Source: Syngnathus acus (taxonomy: Eukaryota > Chordata > Actinopteri > Syngnathiformes > Syngnathidae). From it: DNA of 64,000 nt. Made by a program: the position numbers and the translations under genes. Positions 12,777-25,800 of this stretch are shown in pieces. Position 1 is the stretch's first letter. Each line of letters begins with the position of its first letter. Location: NCBI RefSeq assembly GCF_901709675.1, contig NC_051095.1:12539956-12603955 (forward strand), given 5' to 3'. A model generated the notes under the pieces. That model was given only the letters and a program-made list of their open reading frames with translations. It was not told the DNA's origin and searched no databases.

Positions 12777-15700
12777 ATTCCCCTTTGAGGTTTTTGGACT
12801 GTATGATTCTCTACCCCTCAATATAGCCATTAATGTAATACAAGCAAACAAGTACCATACCATAAACACTTTGAATACTTCAAACATTGCCGTTTTCTTC
12901 TATTTCTCACTCTTATAGCTACGCAAAGCTGTGATGGACCATGTGTCTGACTCATTTTTGGAAACCAATGTGCCCCTCCTGGTTCTGATTGAAGCTGCAA
13001 AGAATGGCAACGAGAAAGAAGTGAAGGAGTATGCGCAAGTGTTCCGTGAGCATGCCAACAAGCTAATTGAGGTAAGGTACAATGTTGACTATGTTCTTTG
13101 TCAAAACCCAATCTGTTTTGTCCTTTATTTATATTTTTTTAAGGAGTGATATTCATTTATTTGTCTCACAGGCATCAATATAGCAAATTTCCCCCAGGTC
13201 CACTATCCAGGTTCTCTTTTTTGACACTGTTGACTTCCAGTTATACTGTGGTGTAAATTATCTTTCCAAAATGTCGTGATTTAACGAGACCCTGGCAGTA
13301 GGGGTAGTTTAGTAGTAGCAGTAGGAGTATTACTGATGAGTTCCAGCCTGTTACTCATTTCTAATGCTCCACAATTCCCAAGCTTGTTGGTGTTTGCCTG
13401 CTGCGGCCACACATCCTCAATATCTTGCCATGTTAATTATTGAAATGTTTACTTTGTCCTAAGAAGACAAGAGCAAATGAGGGACCACAAAATGATGACT
13501 TTGGAGCAGCAACAAGCCAGAGGCACCACTAGCTGACCTCATTAGTGTATTTTCGCTCAATTCCTTGAATGCCCGTGTCTGAGCATCAAATGCCTGACAT
13601 TTGAAATGGGACTTCCCCCCACGGGCAGTTGACCACGAGTCCACTGTATTGGCTGATCCAGTGAGGACAGAGCAGCATAAGCTTTTTCCAAACACCGCTG
13701 GTGAATTGGACAGTAGGGGGCATCACATTGGGGAGGAGACCTTTAAATTGTCAAGGAGCACCTCACTGTCTGTCACCCATCAGGACATTGACAGGCTCAT
13801 ACTATATGCTTGAAAGTACTGTAGCTACTTAAGAGTAAAATACTTTGTATAATTGCTTGTAGTTGTTAAGGTGGGAATGAGGAAGCTAATCTTATTTTAA
13901 ATACAACAAGCAATGCCTCCAGTATCAAAACCCTTACAATTTATACACCCTCAAAACCGCTGGGTTTAAAATTGGACTGACCCAGGAAGTTGGGTTTGGA
14001 CCCAACCTTCTGGGTTGGTGCAATTTTTTTTACCTAAATTGGCTTGTTCTTAACCCATCATTTCTAAGACTGTAGTTTCTTTTGTCTCTATATTCTGATG
14101 AGACAGGACTGGGAACTACAGTAATTATTTTAAGAGAAGTCTAGATGCTTTTGTTCATTAGCAAACACCTGAAACTGGTTCCTGTGTTCAGTAACAAAAA
14201 TCTTGCTTTCTCGCCCATAAATTGTACTTTGGCTTGTACAATGTTGATGAGTAGAGTACTATCTGAGTCTGATCTACCTTGACCTTGAAGGTGACCTTTC
14301 ATTTTGGGGGCGGTTCTCATGGGATTTTTGGTCAGCATTTGTATTGTGTCCCCTATTTCATTCATTTCCATATTGCAGCACACATCCAGGAATGGTGGCT
14401 ATTGTACTGTAGAACTTAAACATCTGGTTAATATTTGCAGCTGTAGTCACAGGAACATCATCAAGCTGCTTTGAAGGTTGGAAATAATGTTTTAGTATTT
14501 ACTAGCTGCATCACCGTTTTAGTGTAGGCCTGAAACATGTTTTTTCCTCCTTAAATTGTTTTGTTGAACAAAAATTCAAAAGCAATATTGCATAACAAGT
14601 TTCATTGTCATGTCAATTCCGTGACAGTTGTGGGATTTTCTTTAGCAGTGATACCAATAACTGAGTCAACCGATAGAGAATAGACTGGTGTGCTTTAGAT
14701 GAAATTCCTTAAACCTGTGCTCTTAAACTCAGCCTTTGACGAAATCTGTTTCATTGTTGCTCACATGATATAAGTTCAAGAGTTGGTGGCCTCAAGGCAA
14801 ATGGTCCATTAGTTTCTACACATTAGCTTGAAACCATTATAACATTATGACTGACCCACATTCATCTTTGGATGGCATCTAAACAGATCCGCTAGCTTTG
14901 TCTGAACCATGTGGCCTTTAGGAGGTTAGTTGAATTTATTCAAGTAGTGAAAATCTGAAATTACAAAGACAACAACCAGACTACTGACAACACGTTTTCT
15001 CTTGCAGTAGTGAAGTTAGGACTTGTAATAGATTACAGCACAGTGTCTGGGAAATCCCGTTTTGGTGGAGTTCCTCTCATCCTAGACGATCCCCATTGTT
15101 GCCATCATATCGTAACAGCAGTGTCTGACCTACATTTTTCTGGAAAATCTTTCTGAAGGAGCACAATGACGCTCATTTACTAATATGCATAGGCACTGAT
15201 TTGCGTATATACTCAACTTGTGTGCGGTGTACAAACGTTATATGCATTTGTTTGTATATGAGGCCCAATGGATGGTGTAAAAGTCATCATGTGGAATCTT
15301 CCCTTGTCTCATCGTCTTTTATAAGAATCAGAACTTACATGCTTATGTTGTTTTGTTGTGCCATTTTTTATCTTTTTCATCTATCAAGGTGGCCAACTTG
15401 GCATGTTCCATCTCCAACAATGAGGAGGGAGTAAAACTGGTCCGGATGGCAGCATCTCAACTGGAAACTCTTTGCCCTCAGGTACTATTGCTGTTTACAC
15501 CCACTTACTTTCATCAATCTCTCTTTTGATTTCTGCCGTTGTCAAATATGGGAACTAAATATGTTTGAACCTTGTAAGGATATATTAGAATACCGTGATG
15601 ATTGTCAGTGCCACTGCACGCAAAAAAGGCTGTGACCAACTCCTGCAAAATCAACTTTTACATCTTGATATCAAAGTTGTGTGAGCCTTTTTACTCTTCA

Positions 15701-18700
15701 ACCTGAATTGATCTAATTCTAGAAAAAAGAAACTGCACACAGACTTATTAGTAGGAAATCCTTCACAATTTCATTTAGCACTTCCTGTAAATTATTACCT
15801 CAAATATGCTATCTTCAGAGTACAGTTTGAACACTGCAGTTGTATGTTAGTGTTGTTAATTGTCCTATTAGTGCAGTTAGTGCTGATACCCTAATGACGC
15901 CAACATATGTGTGATTGGGCGATTGCAGGTGATCAATGCAGCTTTGGCCCTAGCTGCAAAGCCCAACAGTAAGGTGGCACAAGATAATATGGATCTGTTC
16001 AAGGAACAATGGGAGAAACAGGTTAGAGTCCTCACTGATGCTGTTGATGACATAACATCCATCGATGACTTCCTATGTGTCTCTGGTAAGTGGTACTCAA
16101 TACCCCCAATACCAAAATGTATGATGCAAGTCATAGTATAATCTACTCGGTGGTATACCTGTTGTACTGTCTGTCCCACAGAGAACCACATCCTGGAGGA
16201 CGTGAACAAGTGTGTTATTGCTCTACAAGAGAAAGATGTTGATGGTTTGGATCGCACTGCTGGGGCTATTCGAGGTCGTGCTGCCCGAGTGGTCCACGTG
16301 GTCACTTCTGAAATGGACAACTATGAACCCGGAATCTACACAGAGAAGGTGTTGGAGGCCACAAAGCTCCTGACTGACACAGGTGCAACTCTTAAGTAAT
16401 TGCAGAAAATAGACTGAGTTATTTTGTGTTTAATCGAAATAAGACCATTGCGAATATCTGCTTTTATTTTGGAAAACAATGACCATCAATCTTTCGTGTG
16501 GAAGATTGCTTAAATGTTTAGTTTTTTTGTAATCAGGATATATTACCAAATCAACGGTGAATATCAACTTGTCCCTTCTCCTAAAAATTATTTGTGACCC
16601 GTCTTGGCTGCTGTGTCGCTGTAATGAGTAATTTTGATTTGTCTGTGCTTACACATGATTTGTATTGGCCTAAGCTCACTGTGGTTTTTCAAAGAAATCT
16701 TCCTCAATATTGTTTTTCCCGACCTTTTATGTCACCCTCCCACAGTGATGCCACGGTTCGCTGAGCAAATTGAGTCTGCAGTGGAGGCCTTGAGTGCAAA
16801 CCCCTCACAGCCCGTTGATGAGAATGAGTTCATTGATGCCTCCCGTCTTGTATATGATGGCATTCGAGACATTCGCAAGGCTGTCCTCATGATTAGGGTA
16901 GGTTGCACACATTGCTTCCTTCACTCATGCAATTTATATTGTATCTTGTGGAAATGTCTATTAGAACCCAAACAATCATTCATTTACAACCTTCTGTTAT
17001 TGCGGTCATGGACGCGTTCCAGTAAAAAGCATATTATCATCCAAGCACACTTTTAATTAGTCATAGGTGAAATAGGAGTCAATATGCTTACCCTGCTAAC
17101 GGCGCTAACTATGTTGTCAAATATATTTTGAATACCATGTTCCTTACAGAGAAGACAATGGTTTTCCAATATTTTGTCAGCCAAGGACCGGTTCATGGTA
17201 GGCACATTCCTTAAAGGAACATAATGAATATGCAGACTTGTGGTTGTGGACCTCTGCAGTACACCGCCTCATGCTGAACTCAAGACAGCAAATGAACATT
17301 GAACATTTATTGGAAACATTTAGCTTTGCGGCTTATTAACACTGAGTTACTCAGAATAAGTGGTTACTCAGAATAAGTGGCAGACTTATATCACTTAAAA
17401 ATAGACACACTTTTAAATCCATACAGTGGTCAGGGTCAGACTATTTGTAAAACTGGACTAAAGAGTCGTCCAACAGAGACATCACAAAATATGCCCTCCA
17501 GACATACAACTATCATAAATGTGACAGCTGCTACCTTTTCTTTTTTCTTTTTAGTTTAGCACTAAAAGTGATTTCCCTCCCATCTTTGTTCAGACAAGTT
17601 CAATATGTTGGAGAGCATCATATGAGAAAAACTGTAATGTCCAGCGTGACTGTTACAAAGACGAGTAATGTACGTACCAAGAAGCCTTGTAGTTTGACCA
17701 GTATTGTTAAATGATCAGCTACTGCTAGTCTGTGCATGCCTCATGTAGATAAAATACAATGACGAAATCATCCAAGTTATCACTTGTATGAAACATTGCT
17801 ATGCTGACAAAACCTTTTTAAGTGCAGACTAGTATTGACGCTGCTAAAAAAGGCAGGGGTAGTGCGTTTTGCTGCCAAACATGAGCTCCCGTTTGTGAGC
17901 CTCCCACGTTCATCTGTTGCTCAGGCCACGGCAGGTGTTATCTCCGCCCCTCCGAAAACCATTGTCTGACTTGAAAGAGACGCCTGTGAGTCAGTACAGA
18001 TTTGTACCTGAAAACATATCCCTATTCCTTGCACGACAAGAAATTTACTGCACTCCATAAAACAATAGCCCTCCCATTTTAAGCTACTCCAAAGTAGTTT
18101 ACAATGGGAGGTTTCGAGCCACTTAGTAAGTAAAACATACTGATAATCATCTCTTAGACCTTTTTTTTTCCTTTGTTTTCATTCTTTTGCTATTGTAGCC
18201 TCACAAAAGTTCATCAGTAATTGAGTTATACTATGTTTTCATGTTTGTATGAAAACAGAAGCATATGGTCGGTTTTATGTTAAAAGACTGCAGCGGCTCA
18301 AATTTGAAATAGCTACACTCTGTGTACACAGCTCTTGCATCTTCCTGTTTTTCAAGAATGCCACATGGTATTCTGAAGTATTGTGATTCCAGTATGCTTT
18401 TGTGCTACCTTATTGTTTCACTTTTCTCGCCGTTTCCGAAACAAAAATCACTAAGATCTTTTTTTCTTTTCTTTTCCAGACCCCAGAAGAGTTGGACGAC
18501 TCTGACTTTGAAACTGAAGACTTTGATGTTCGCAGCAGGACCAGTGTGCAGACAGAAGATGACCAGCTGATTGCTGGCCAGAGTGCAAGGGTGAGTGTCG
18601 AGTTTTTGTTTATAATATTAACAGCAGATTGCAGAAGCAGATCACAAACCCATTTAACAGCATCAAACCATATCTTTTATTTGAGGAACAGTGCCAAAAT

Positions 18701-21700
18701 GCAAAAGACGAACATCCTAATTATGCCATTCCCATATTGATTAATGCAGAGACTTGTGCGGCTTTGATTAATTAATCAATCAATCCACAAAGCCTGTGCT
18801 AGCGTTTTGCTCACCTCGTGGGGAATTCCATATGCGCACGTGCGAATAATTAGCATCTATGTGGCAGCTATGTTATGACAGTGACATATAATTGATAACC
18901 TTATATTATCACATGCACACAATACATGGATGGATAACGAGCAAGTTTTGATATCAGAAGTCAATAAAAAAATAATTTGTTCTACTAGTTAGGGTAGTGC
19001 TAACAAAAAAAAAGCCTGCAATATTTCTGTTTTAAAACCAAGTGATCTCCCATAGCACCATGCTGGTGAATTTTGTAAACCTTAACACTACAAAAACAGT
19101 GTGCTGTTTTAACCTGTTATCCCCCAACTATCCTCTGCTCCAGGCTATCATGGCTCAGTTGCCACAGGAACAGAAAGCAAAGATAGCAGAACAAGTCGCC
19201 AGCTTCCAGGAGGAGAAGAGCAAGCTGGATGCCGAGGTATCCAAGTGGGATGACAGCGGCAATGATATCATTGTTTTGGCCAAGCAGATGTGCATGATCA
19301 TGATGGAGATGACAGACTTCACCAGGTGAGTTTGACTGTTGAGCATCTTGTTCTATTCCTCCAAAACAAGTAAAAATGTCTGTTCCATGGACACTTCAAC
19401 TGGCCAAGAGAGAAAATAAGTGCCTGAGATTACTCGGTCAGGGAATGAGTAGTAACCCAATACTTATTCTGTCTTTTGCTTATAATTATTGAGGCAGGAT
19501 ATTTACCTGACGTGTTCATACATACTACAAAGTCCAAATATACATGCATTTTATTGGGCAGTGACAATTCATGCATACAAACGCAGAACCTCAGTTGTGC
19601 TTGGCAGAACAAAGTCTGAAAAGAGAACAAAGACGAAATGAAATCACATAGCAGATGGGGGGGGGGCACATGAAGGATTTGGTGGGTGAATATATACGTT
19701 CATAATATTCCCTCTCGCCTGTATGGTATAGTAGCACACAGAAGGTCAGTTGCTGGCTAATTCCACCTTCGCCCAAATTATTGCCCCTTCAACCTTGAGC
19801 TGGCACAATGCCTTGCCAAGGATAATGCTCTGTGAGGTAATTGATCTCGACCTCTTGTGACAAATCTGCAGAGTGAGAGTGATTCTTGTTGATGGCTGTC
19901 TGTTGGCCCTCATGAATAAAGCATTTGTGACTCGGAAACATTCGATATATTTGGGGCCCACCTGATATAGCATTTTGGCTAGCCGGGCATGGCTTGGTCA
20001 TGTGTGACTGACAAACATCTTGGAGCCTGCAACATCTTCAGTCCTTAGCTCTTTCTACTCGCCATGAAAATCTGTCCTCTCGTCAAAGGGGCTTGTTTTT
20101 GAGTGACCTGACCACTGTTAAGTACTCTTCTGATCAGGCAAAATTTTCACCACGTCATTTAGTGCTGTGCAATATGGACAATATTTTAGATCACGATATA
20201 GATAATTTCATATTAGATCTTGAAAATTACCGTATTTGCCGCACCACGAGGCACACTTAAAACCTTTAATTTTCTCAAAAACCGAAGGTGCGCCTTTTAA
20301 TAAGGTGTCCCTTTTGCGTGGACCAAATTACAAAATCCGTAAATGTTGATATGGAGACGCAATGAACCATTCAGAAGACATTACCTTTTACGTATATCGG
20401 GGCATTAAACCAATCAGAGGACTATACGTAATGCGTACATAGAATCCGTACCTTCGCCGCCATTGATGAATGAATACTATGGGTTTGTGCAAAGCAAACA
20501 ACTTTAGGACCCTCAAAAATGGCATCGCCAAAGAGAAATGCTTACGAGGCACAATTCAAGCAAGCTTTCTGGAAAGCCGGGATCATTGTCGAAGAGCAAC
20601 GTGACAACGCCGAGGCAGCGGCGAGAGGGAACGTTTCCTGTTTAATGGCAAACTTGCCCAACTGTTTAGTTCGGATAGACTCTTGACCTTTTTTTTTTTT
20701 TTTTATTTACCGTAAGTCATGGCATGCATACGCCGGTGAGCACCGTGTGTGAATTAAGCACAGAAAAGCACCCGCAATTGAGTCTGCGCCTTTTAACTCG
20801 ACTCCTTATGGTGCGGAAAATACGCTACATGAACCTGACCACTAAAAATGGCAGAAAATGAAATTTTTTGAATGTCTACTTTTAGAAACACAAATTTGTT
20901 ACCTTGTGCTGAAGGCCCTGTGGTGTCTCAGTCTGAACACTAAGGCACTCTGTAAAAGGAGTCTAAAGATAAGAGATCAAGTGCCAGTAAACATTTGGAT
21001 GCCGTGTGCCAAGCTATTAATGAAGTGCATAAGAAAGAGATCTAATTGAGAACACCACACCAGCCAGACCCAACTGTTGGGATCATGAGAACACGGCGCC
21101 GTGTGCCAAGCTATGAATGAAGTGCATAAGAAAGAGATCTAATTGAGAATACCACACACCAGCCAGACCCAAATGTTGGGATCATGAGGCACTCACATTG
21201 ATGAGACCAAATTCCAAGTTGTGGATCATTTGGCTCATGCGCTGAGGAAGAAGGCAGATAGCCCCAAAAACCAATGCGAATTGCAGCATATATTGGTCAT
21301 CGCCTCTCCGAACGGATCGAGCAGCCCGATCCCTCCCAGGGCCATGCCTGTCTGAGCTTTGCTTCACAATCGATCAGGGAATAGCCCCAGCTAGAGCAAC
21401 TCGTCGTTGAGCAGTATGCTGCGCCGCGGTCCCCTCTTTGCTTGTAAAGCCCGCCCCTCCCCCTTATACCACGCGAGAGAAACTGAATTTAAACAAAAAT
21501 AACAATAAAAAAGGATAGAGGTGCCTATTGTAGCATCGGCACTTTATCTTCCTATGATATGTCAAATATTGGACAGGACTAGTGTGATTGTGATATTTCA
21601 CGACATAGATCTACATATTAAACAGACACAGTAGTTTATCCTTTTGCTGTGTGCTGTTGCGGCAGACTGCAGTATTCTCCTCTGTTGTCTCCACCATATT

Positions 21701-22818
21701 ACAGCAATCACTTTTCTTTTTGTATAATACTGTTCTCAGAGCATATGGGGGTGTTTTTTAGGAGGTTTTTTTTTCCCCAAAGTAGTTACAGTCAAGTTGT
21801 CTCTTGCCAAATGTGTCCAGAAGTCCCTTGTGGGAAAATGGGGATGGAGGATTTGGGGAGAGCAAAACTGATTTTCTAACCAGGGGAAACCAACCTCTGA
21901 AACAAATCAAATTCATGTGATCGCCAGTGTACAAAAACAAACATGTGATACAGTACAATCCAGCTTTATTTATGATCTTTAAATTGCTCCTCCACAGGGG
22001 CAAAGGCCCATTGAAGAATACTTCTGATGTCATCAGTGCTGCCAAGAAAATTGCAGAGGCAGGATCAAGAATGGACAAGTTGGGTCGCACCATTGCCGAC
22101 AATGTAAGTTGCTTTTATGCCACACCCCGGAGGTTTTCACGTAGCTCTCCATTGTTCTCGTGATATATTTCATATTTGGATTGTGCAAAAACAGGGCTCA
22201 TTCGCTGATCAATTTTGTTTTACACTGTCCTCCCTAATTTCACAAAGGGAGTCCTGATTTGCTGTGACTTGTGTTATTCATGAAGACACCCTTATTTCTC
22301 GTATTTCTCTCAAAAGAAACTCATTCCCTTTTCCTAGTCCTTTTGTCTTACTACTCCCCATAGTCTCTCACCATGTATTCTTTACCCACTGGATGATGGC
22401 CCTCGACAGAGGGAAACGCGCATTCAATCATCTATGGCTTCATATTTCACTTAAATACTTGCACTGTACTATTCCTCAAGGAATCACAGTACATGATTTA
22501 TGCCCAGACTTATTCATGTGCCCTGTCTTCAGTAACTTCATATCCTTTTTCTGCAATGCACATACATTTATTTATTATAGAATCACAGTTTTGATGTTTG
22601 CTACAAGTTCTACTTGTCAAATTGAGACCTTCTGAGACTACTTGATGCACCCAGTGTCTCTTTTCAAGCACAAGTACCAGTAGCCACTTAAGAAGGAGGG
22701 GTGGTCACCACTGAATTTCAATTTTGACAATATTAAGTGTTAAGCTCTTAGCCACACTGAACTTGTAAAATACATTTCTTTATCGGGGACTTCTGCTACA
22801 CAGAGCGTTAAATAATTG

Positions 22819-22861
<43 letters not shown>

Positions 22862-25800
22862 CTTTTGCATTGACTGTTAATTTGATCTTTTTTTTTTTTT
22901 ACTTTTTTTACCCCAGCCAAAATTACAAACACGAATGGCAGTGTTTAGCCAAAATCACAAACACGAATGGCAATGAAGTCACACTCGTATATCATGTAGT
23001 ATCAACCTGTTTTTGTTGATTTCATTAAGGAAACTTTTTTTTTAATTTGCCTTTGAGCGGTCCAACCCTTACACGGAAGTGGAGAAGTGGTAGACAACAA
23101 CCTTCTTGCAATCCCATTTTATTGTATTCCTATATTCTAAATACGTTTGTATAAGACTTGCATAAGGGCTGTGCAGTTGATGTGCGCCTTACGTGCGTGA
23201 TCATTTTAACAACTTTTCAAAGATACCAAACGGTTCTGCAGTCTGTCATACTAATCTATTCTTACCAGTTTTTGACTTCATTTGAATAGTTTCAATTTAA
23301 AAGAGCTGTGTTTGTTCTTTGTATGCCTCACTGACACAGTTTGAAGATGCTTATTCACGTTAATGAAAGCCGCGCTATCCCCCAAAGAAAACAGATGGGC
23401 AACTGTGCAGGTGTGAGTGTTTGCATATCAGTACATCCTGTGGATTAGACTTGGGTGGCTAGTTTATTCTCCCAACAACCCCCCACCCCACCTCACTTGC
23501 CATTTGTGTTCAACTAATTTACGTGAGCACAGTCTGTGCTTTTCAGACTAGCGTTTGAACAAATGAATGGATACTCCTCGGGCTCAAAGTCCATCTACCT
23601 TACACAGCTCAAACAACTATGTGACACTCATAACACAGCCTGTCATATTTAGGCTTAACATGCAAGAAAGAGAGATTGGAATAGGAAGGTAGAGAGAATG
23701 GACAGTGTATTTCTGTGGAGAGAGGAACGTCCCTCCTGAGAGATGAAACCATTAAGTGTGCTTTGCCCTTTTAATTAGCAATATAATTGCCAGGTGGCGC
23801 TTTCTAAACTGCTTGCATTTATTCACAGTATATGTATATTTAGGACATTGCTCTAACAAAGCACGGTGATGCCGCAGGCCTGCTAATAGCAAAAGGCGTG
23901 TCTGTCGTGCATCACGTCTGCATACTCCAGCAGCAATAGTTAAGCGAATCACCACTAAGATGTATACATACTGACAGCAGAGTAAAGGCAATGCTGGGCC
24001 TGCTCATTAACCTAGCCATATTAATCACATGGACTCCATGCTTCTGGCAGAAGGGGCCTATGAGATTTTACTCCTCATATAAAACATCAGCAGATGGTCC
24101 CACATTAATGACAGAGCTTCTCAACCCTCATTCTCCTTCCCAAGACTTTGTTCTACTCTTTTGTTTCATGTGATTGCAGTAATCTGAGAAATGCATGTGC
24201 TTTTGGTAAGTTTGGGTGTTTTTAGAAACTTTATAACATGTAGTGGGCCCTAATTAAAATGGAAAGAACAGACACTTAGAGATGAGCGGTATGGGATTTA
24301 GGTCAGTGTTGTCTGTAAGGTCTGCACTGCAGTTTATTAGGAATTTATGACCCTCCTATGCAGGGCAACTTGGAATACTATCAGTCTGCTGGTAAACAAG
24401 TAATGCGGTGTAATTGAGATTTATCATCATTAATTATCTTCCTCACTATGCATTCAAACTTGTCTGTTTCTTGCCTATTTGACAATTAAAGGTGCATATG
24501 AACAAATCTGTGTGTATTAGGGCTGGTTGATTATCCAAAAAAAAACACAATTATTTTGATTGAGATTGAAATCACATTTATTAAAATGATTATTGATTTC
24601 AAAGTATTCACCAGAAGAGTGACATACAACATTGCTAGGCAAGCACTTCACAACGTTGGGAAACACCATTCTGCACAATAATTGTTGACGATAACGTTTT
24701 GAAAATAGAAAGAAGCCAAAATCACAATTAAAAATTCGATTAATCGTCCAGCCCTAGTGTGTTGTGCATTTGTGTGTGCAAGCAAGCTTTTATCCTCATG
24801 ATGTATGCTGACAAACATGGTGTACTTTTCCAATTTGCATTCAATCAGTAGAGATTTATAGTGATCCATGAGCTATGTTGCTGGACAGCGTCTAATCCTG
24901 GCTCTGGCTTGAAGCGCTTAACAGCAGGCAGGGTTGTAAATTACCCACTGCATTGGAGAAGCAAAATCACCCAATGAGCCCCATAAATTCTCAGAGGCTC
25001 AGCAGTTCAAGGGTCATCTTTCAGCCAATTGGAGTTTTGTCCAACTAAGAGCTTACTGTATTTGTTGGTTGAGACATTTGTCAATGTGCAATTGATTGTT
25101 CTGAAAGGTGTTCACGGATGTTCTCCCTAGCGGCTAGCTGCTAAGCCACATGCTCCGTATAGGCCGGCAAGAGCTGTCACGTTACTGTTCTCAGGCAATT
25201 TAACAGGAGAAAATTAAATGCTGACAGACTGATAATGATTGTTTTCTAATAAACCAGGCTTACGCAAATGTGCTGATTTAGCTAACATAGTAACATTAAC
25301 CCTTGCATTCCTTTGTGTTGTTGGTTTGTCCCGTTCTCACTAAACGGAGCAAGTCTGCAAACAGTGTAATGAAGCTTACTCAGCAGTATTTCTTATTTTT
25401 GCACGTGACATCATAGAATAATGGACAGTAACAATGTTGTGTAAATGCCATTGTTTGCATTAGCTTCACTTTGATTTGCACAAATAGTTTATGAACAAAC
25501 CCGAATGGGGGAACAAAGAAACCTCCTTGGTTGACTTGTGTGTGGCACTCAACAGGTATGTTGACAGTGGCTCATTAGAATGCTGTTGCAACAGTAAGTA
25601 TTGGAAATTGGCATTTCCTCTGGGTGAAGCATCTTAAAGGTCAGCAGCTCTGCCTCTCTCTGTGGCGTGTAATAGAATCAGCAAAACTGCGTGGCATTAC
25701 CGATGATTGGACCTGACCTTCCTGATCATCATTTATATCATGGACATTAGCCAGTGTGTGGCACAGTGAATCCTTTTGTTCAACATGGTACTCGGTCATT

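Larger units (their letters stand above)
19326..21997 (+). other. ctnna1 intron between in-window exons 10 and 11
   Basis: A 2.7 kb intron with a pogo-like remnant (20,230-20,825), a 97-bp direct duplication (21,001-21,187) and an unexplained GC-richer stretch at 21,190-21,480. Confidence 0.8.
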
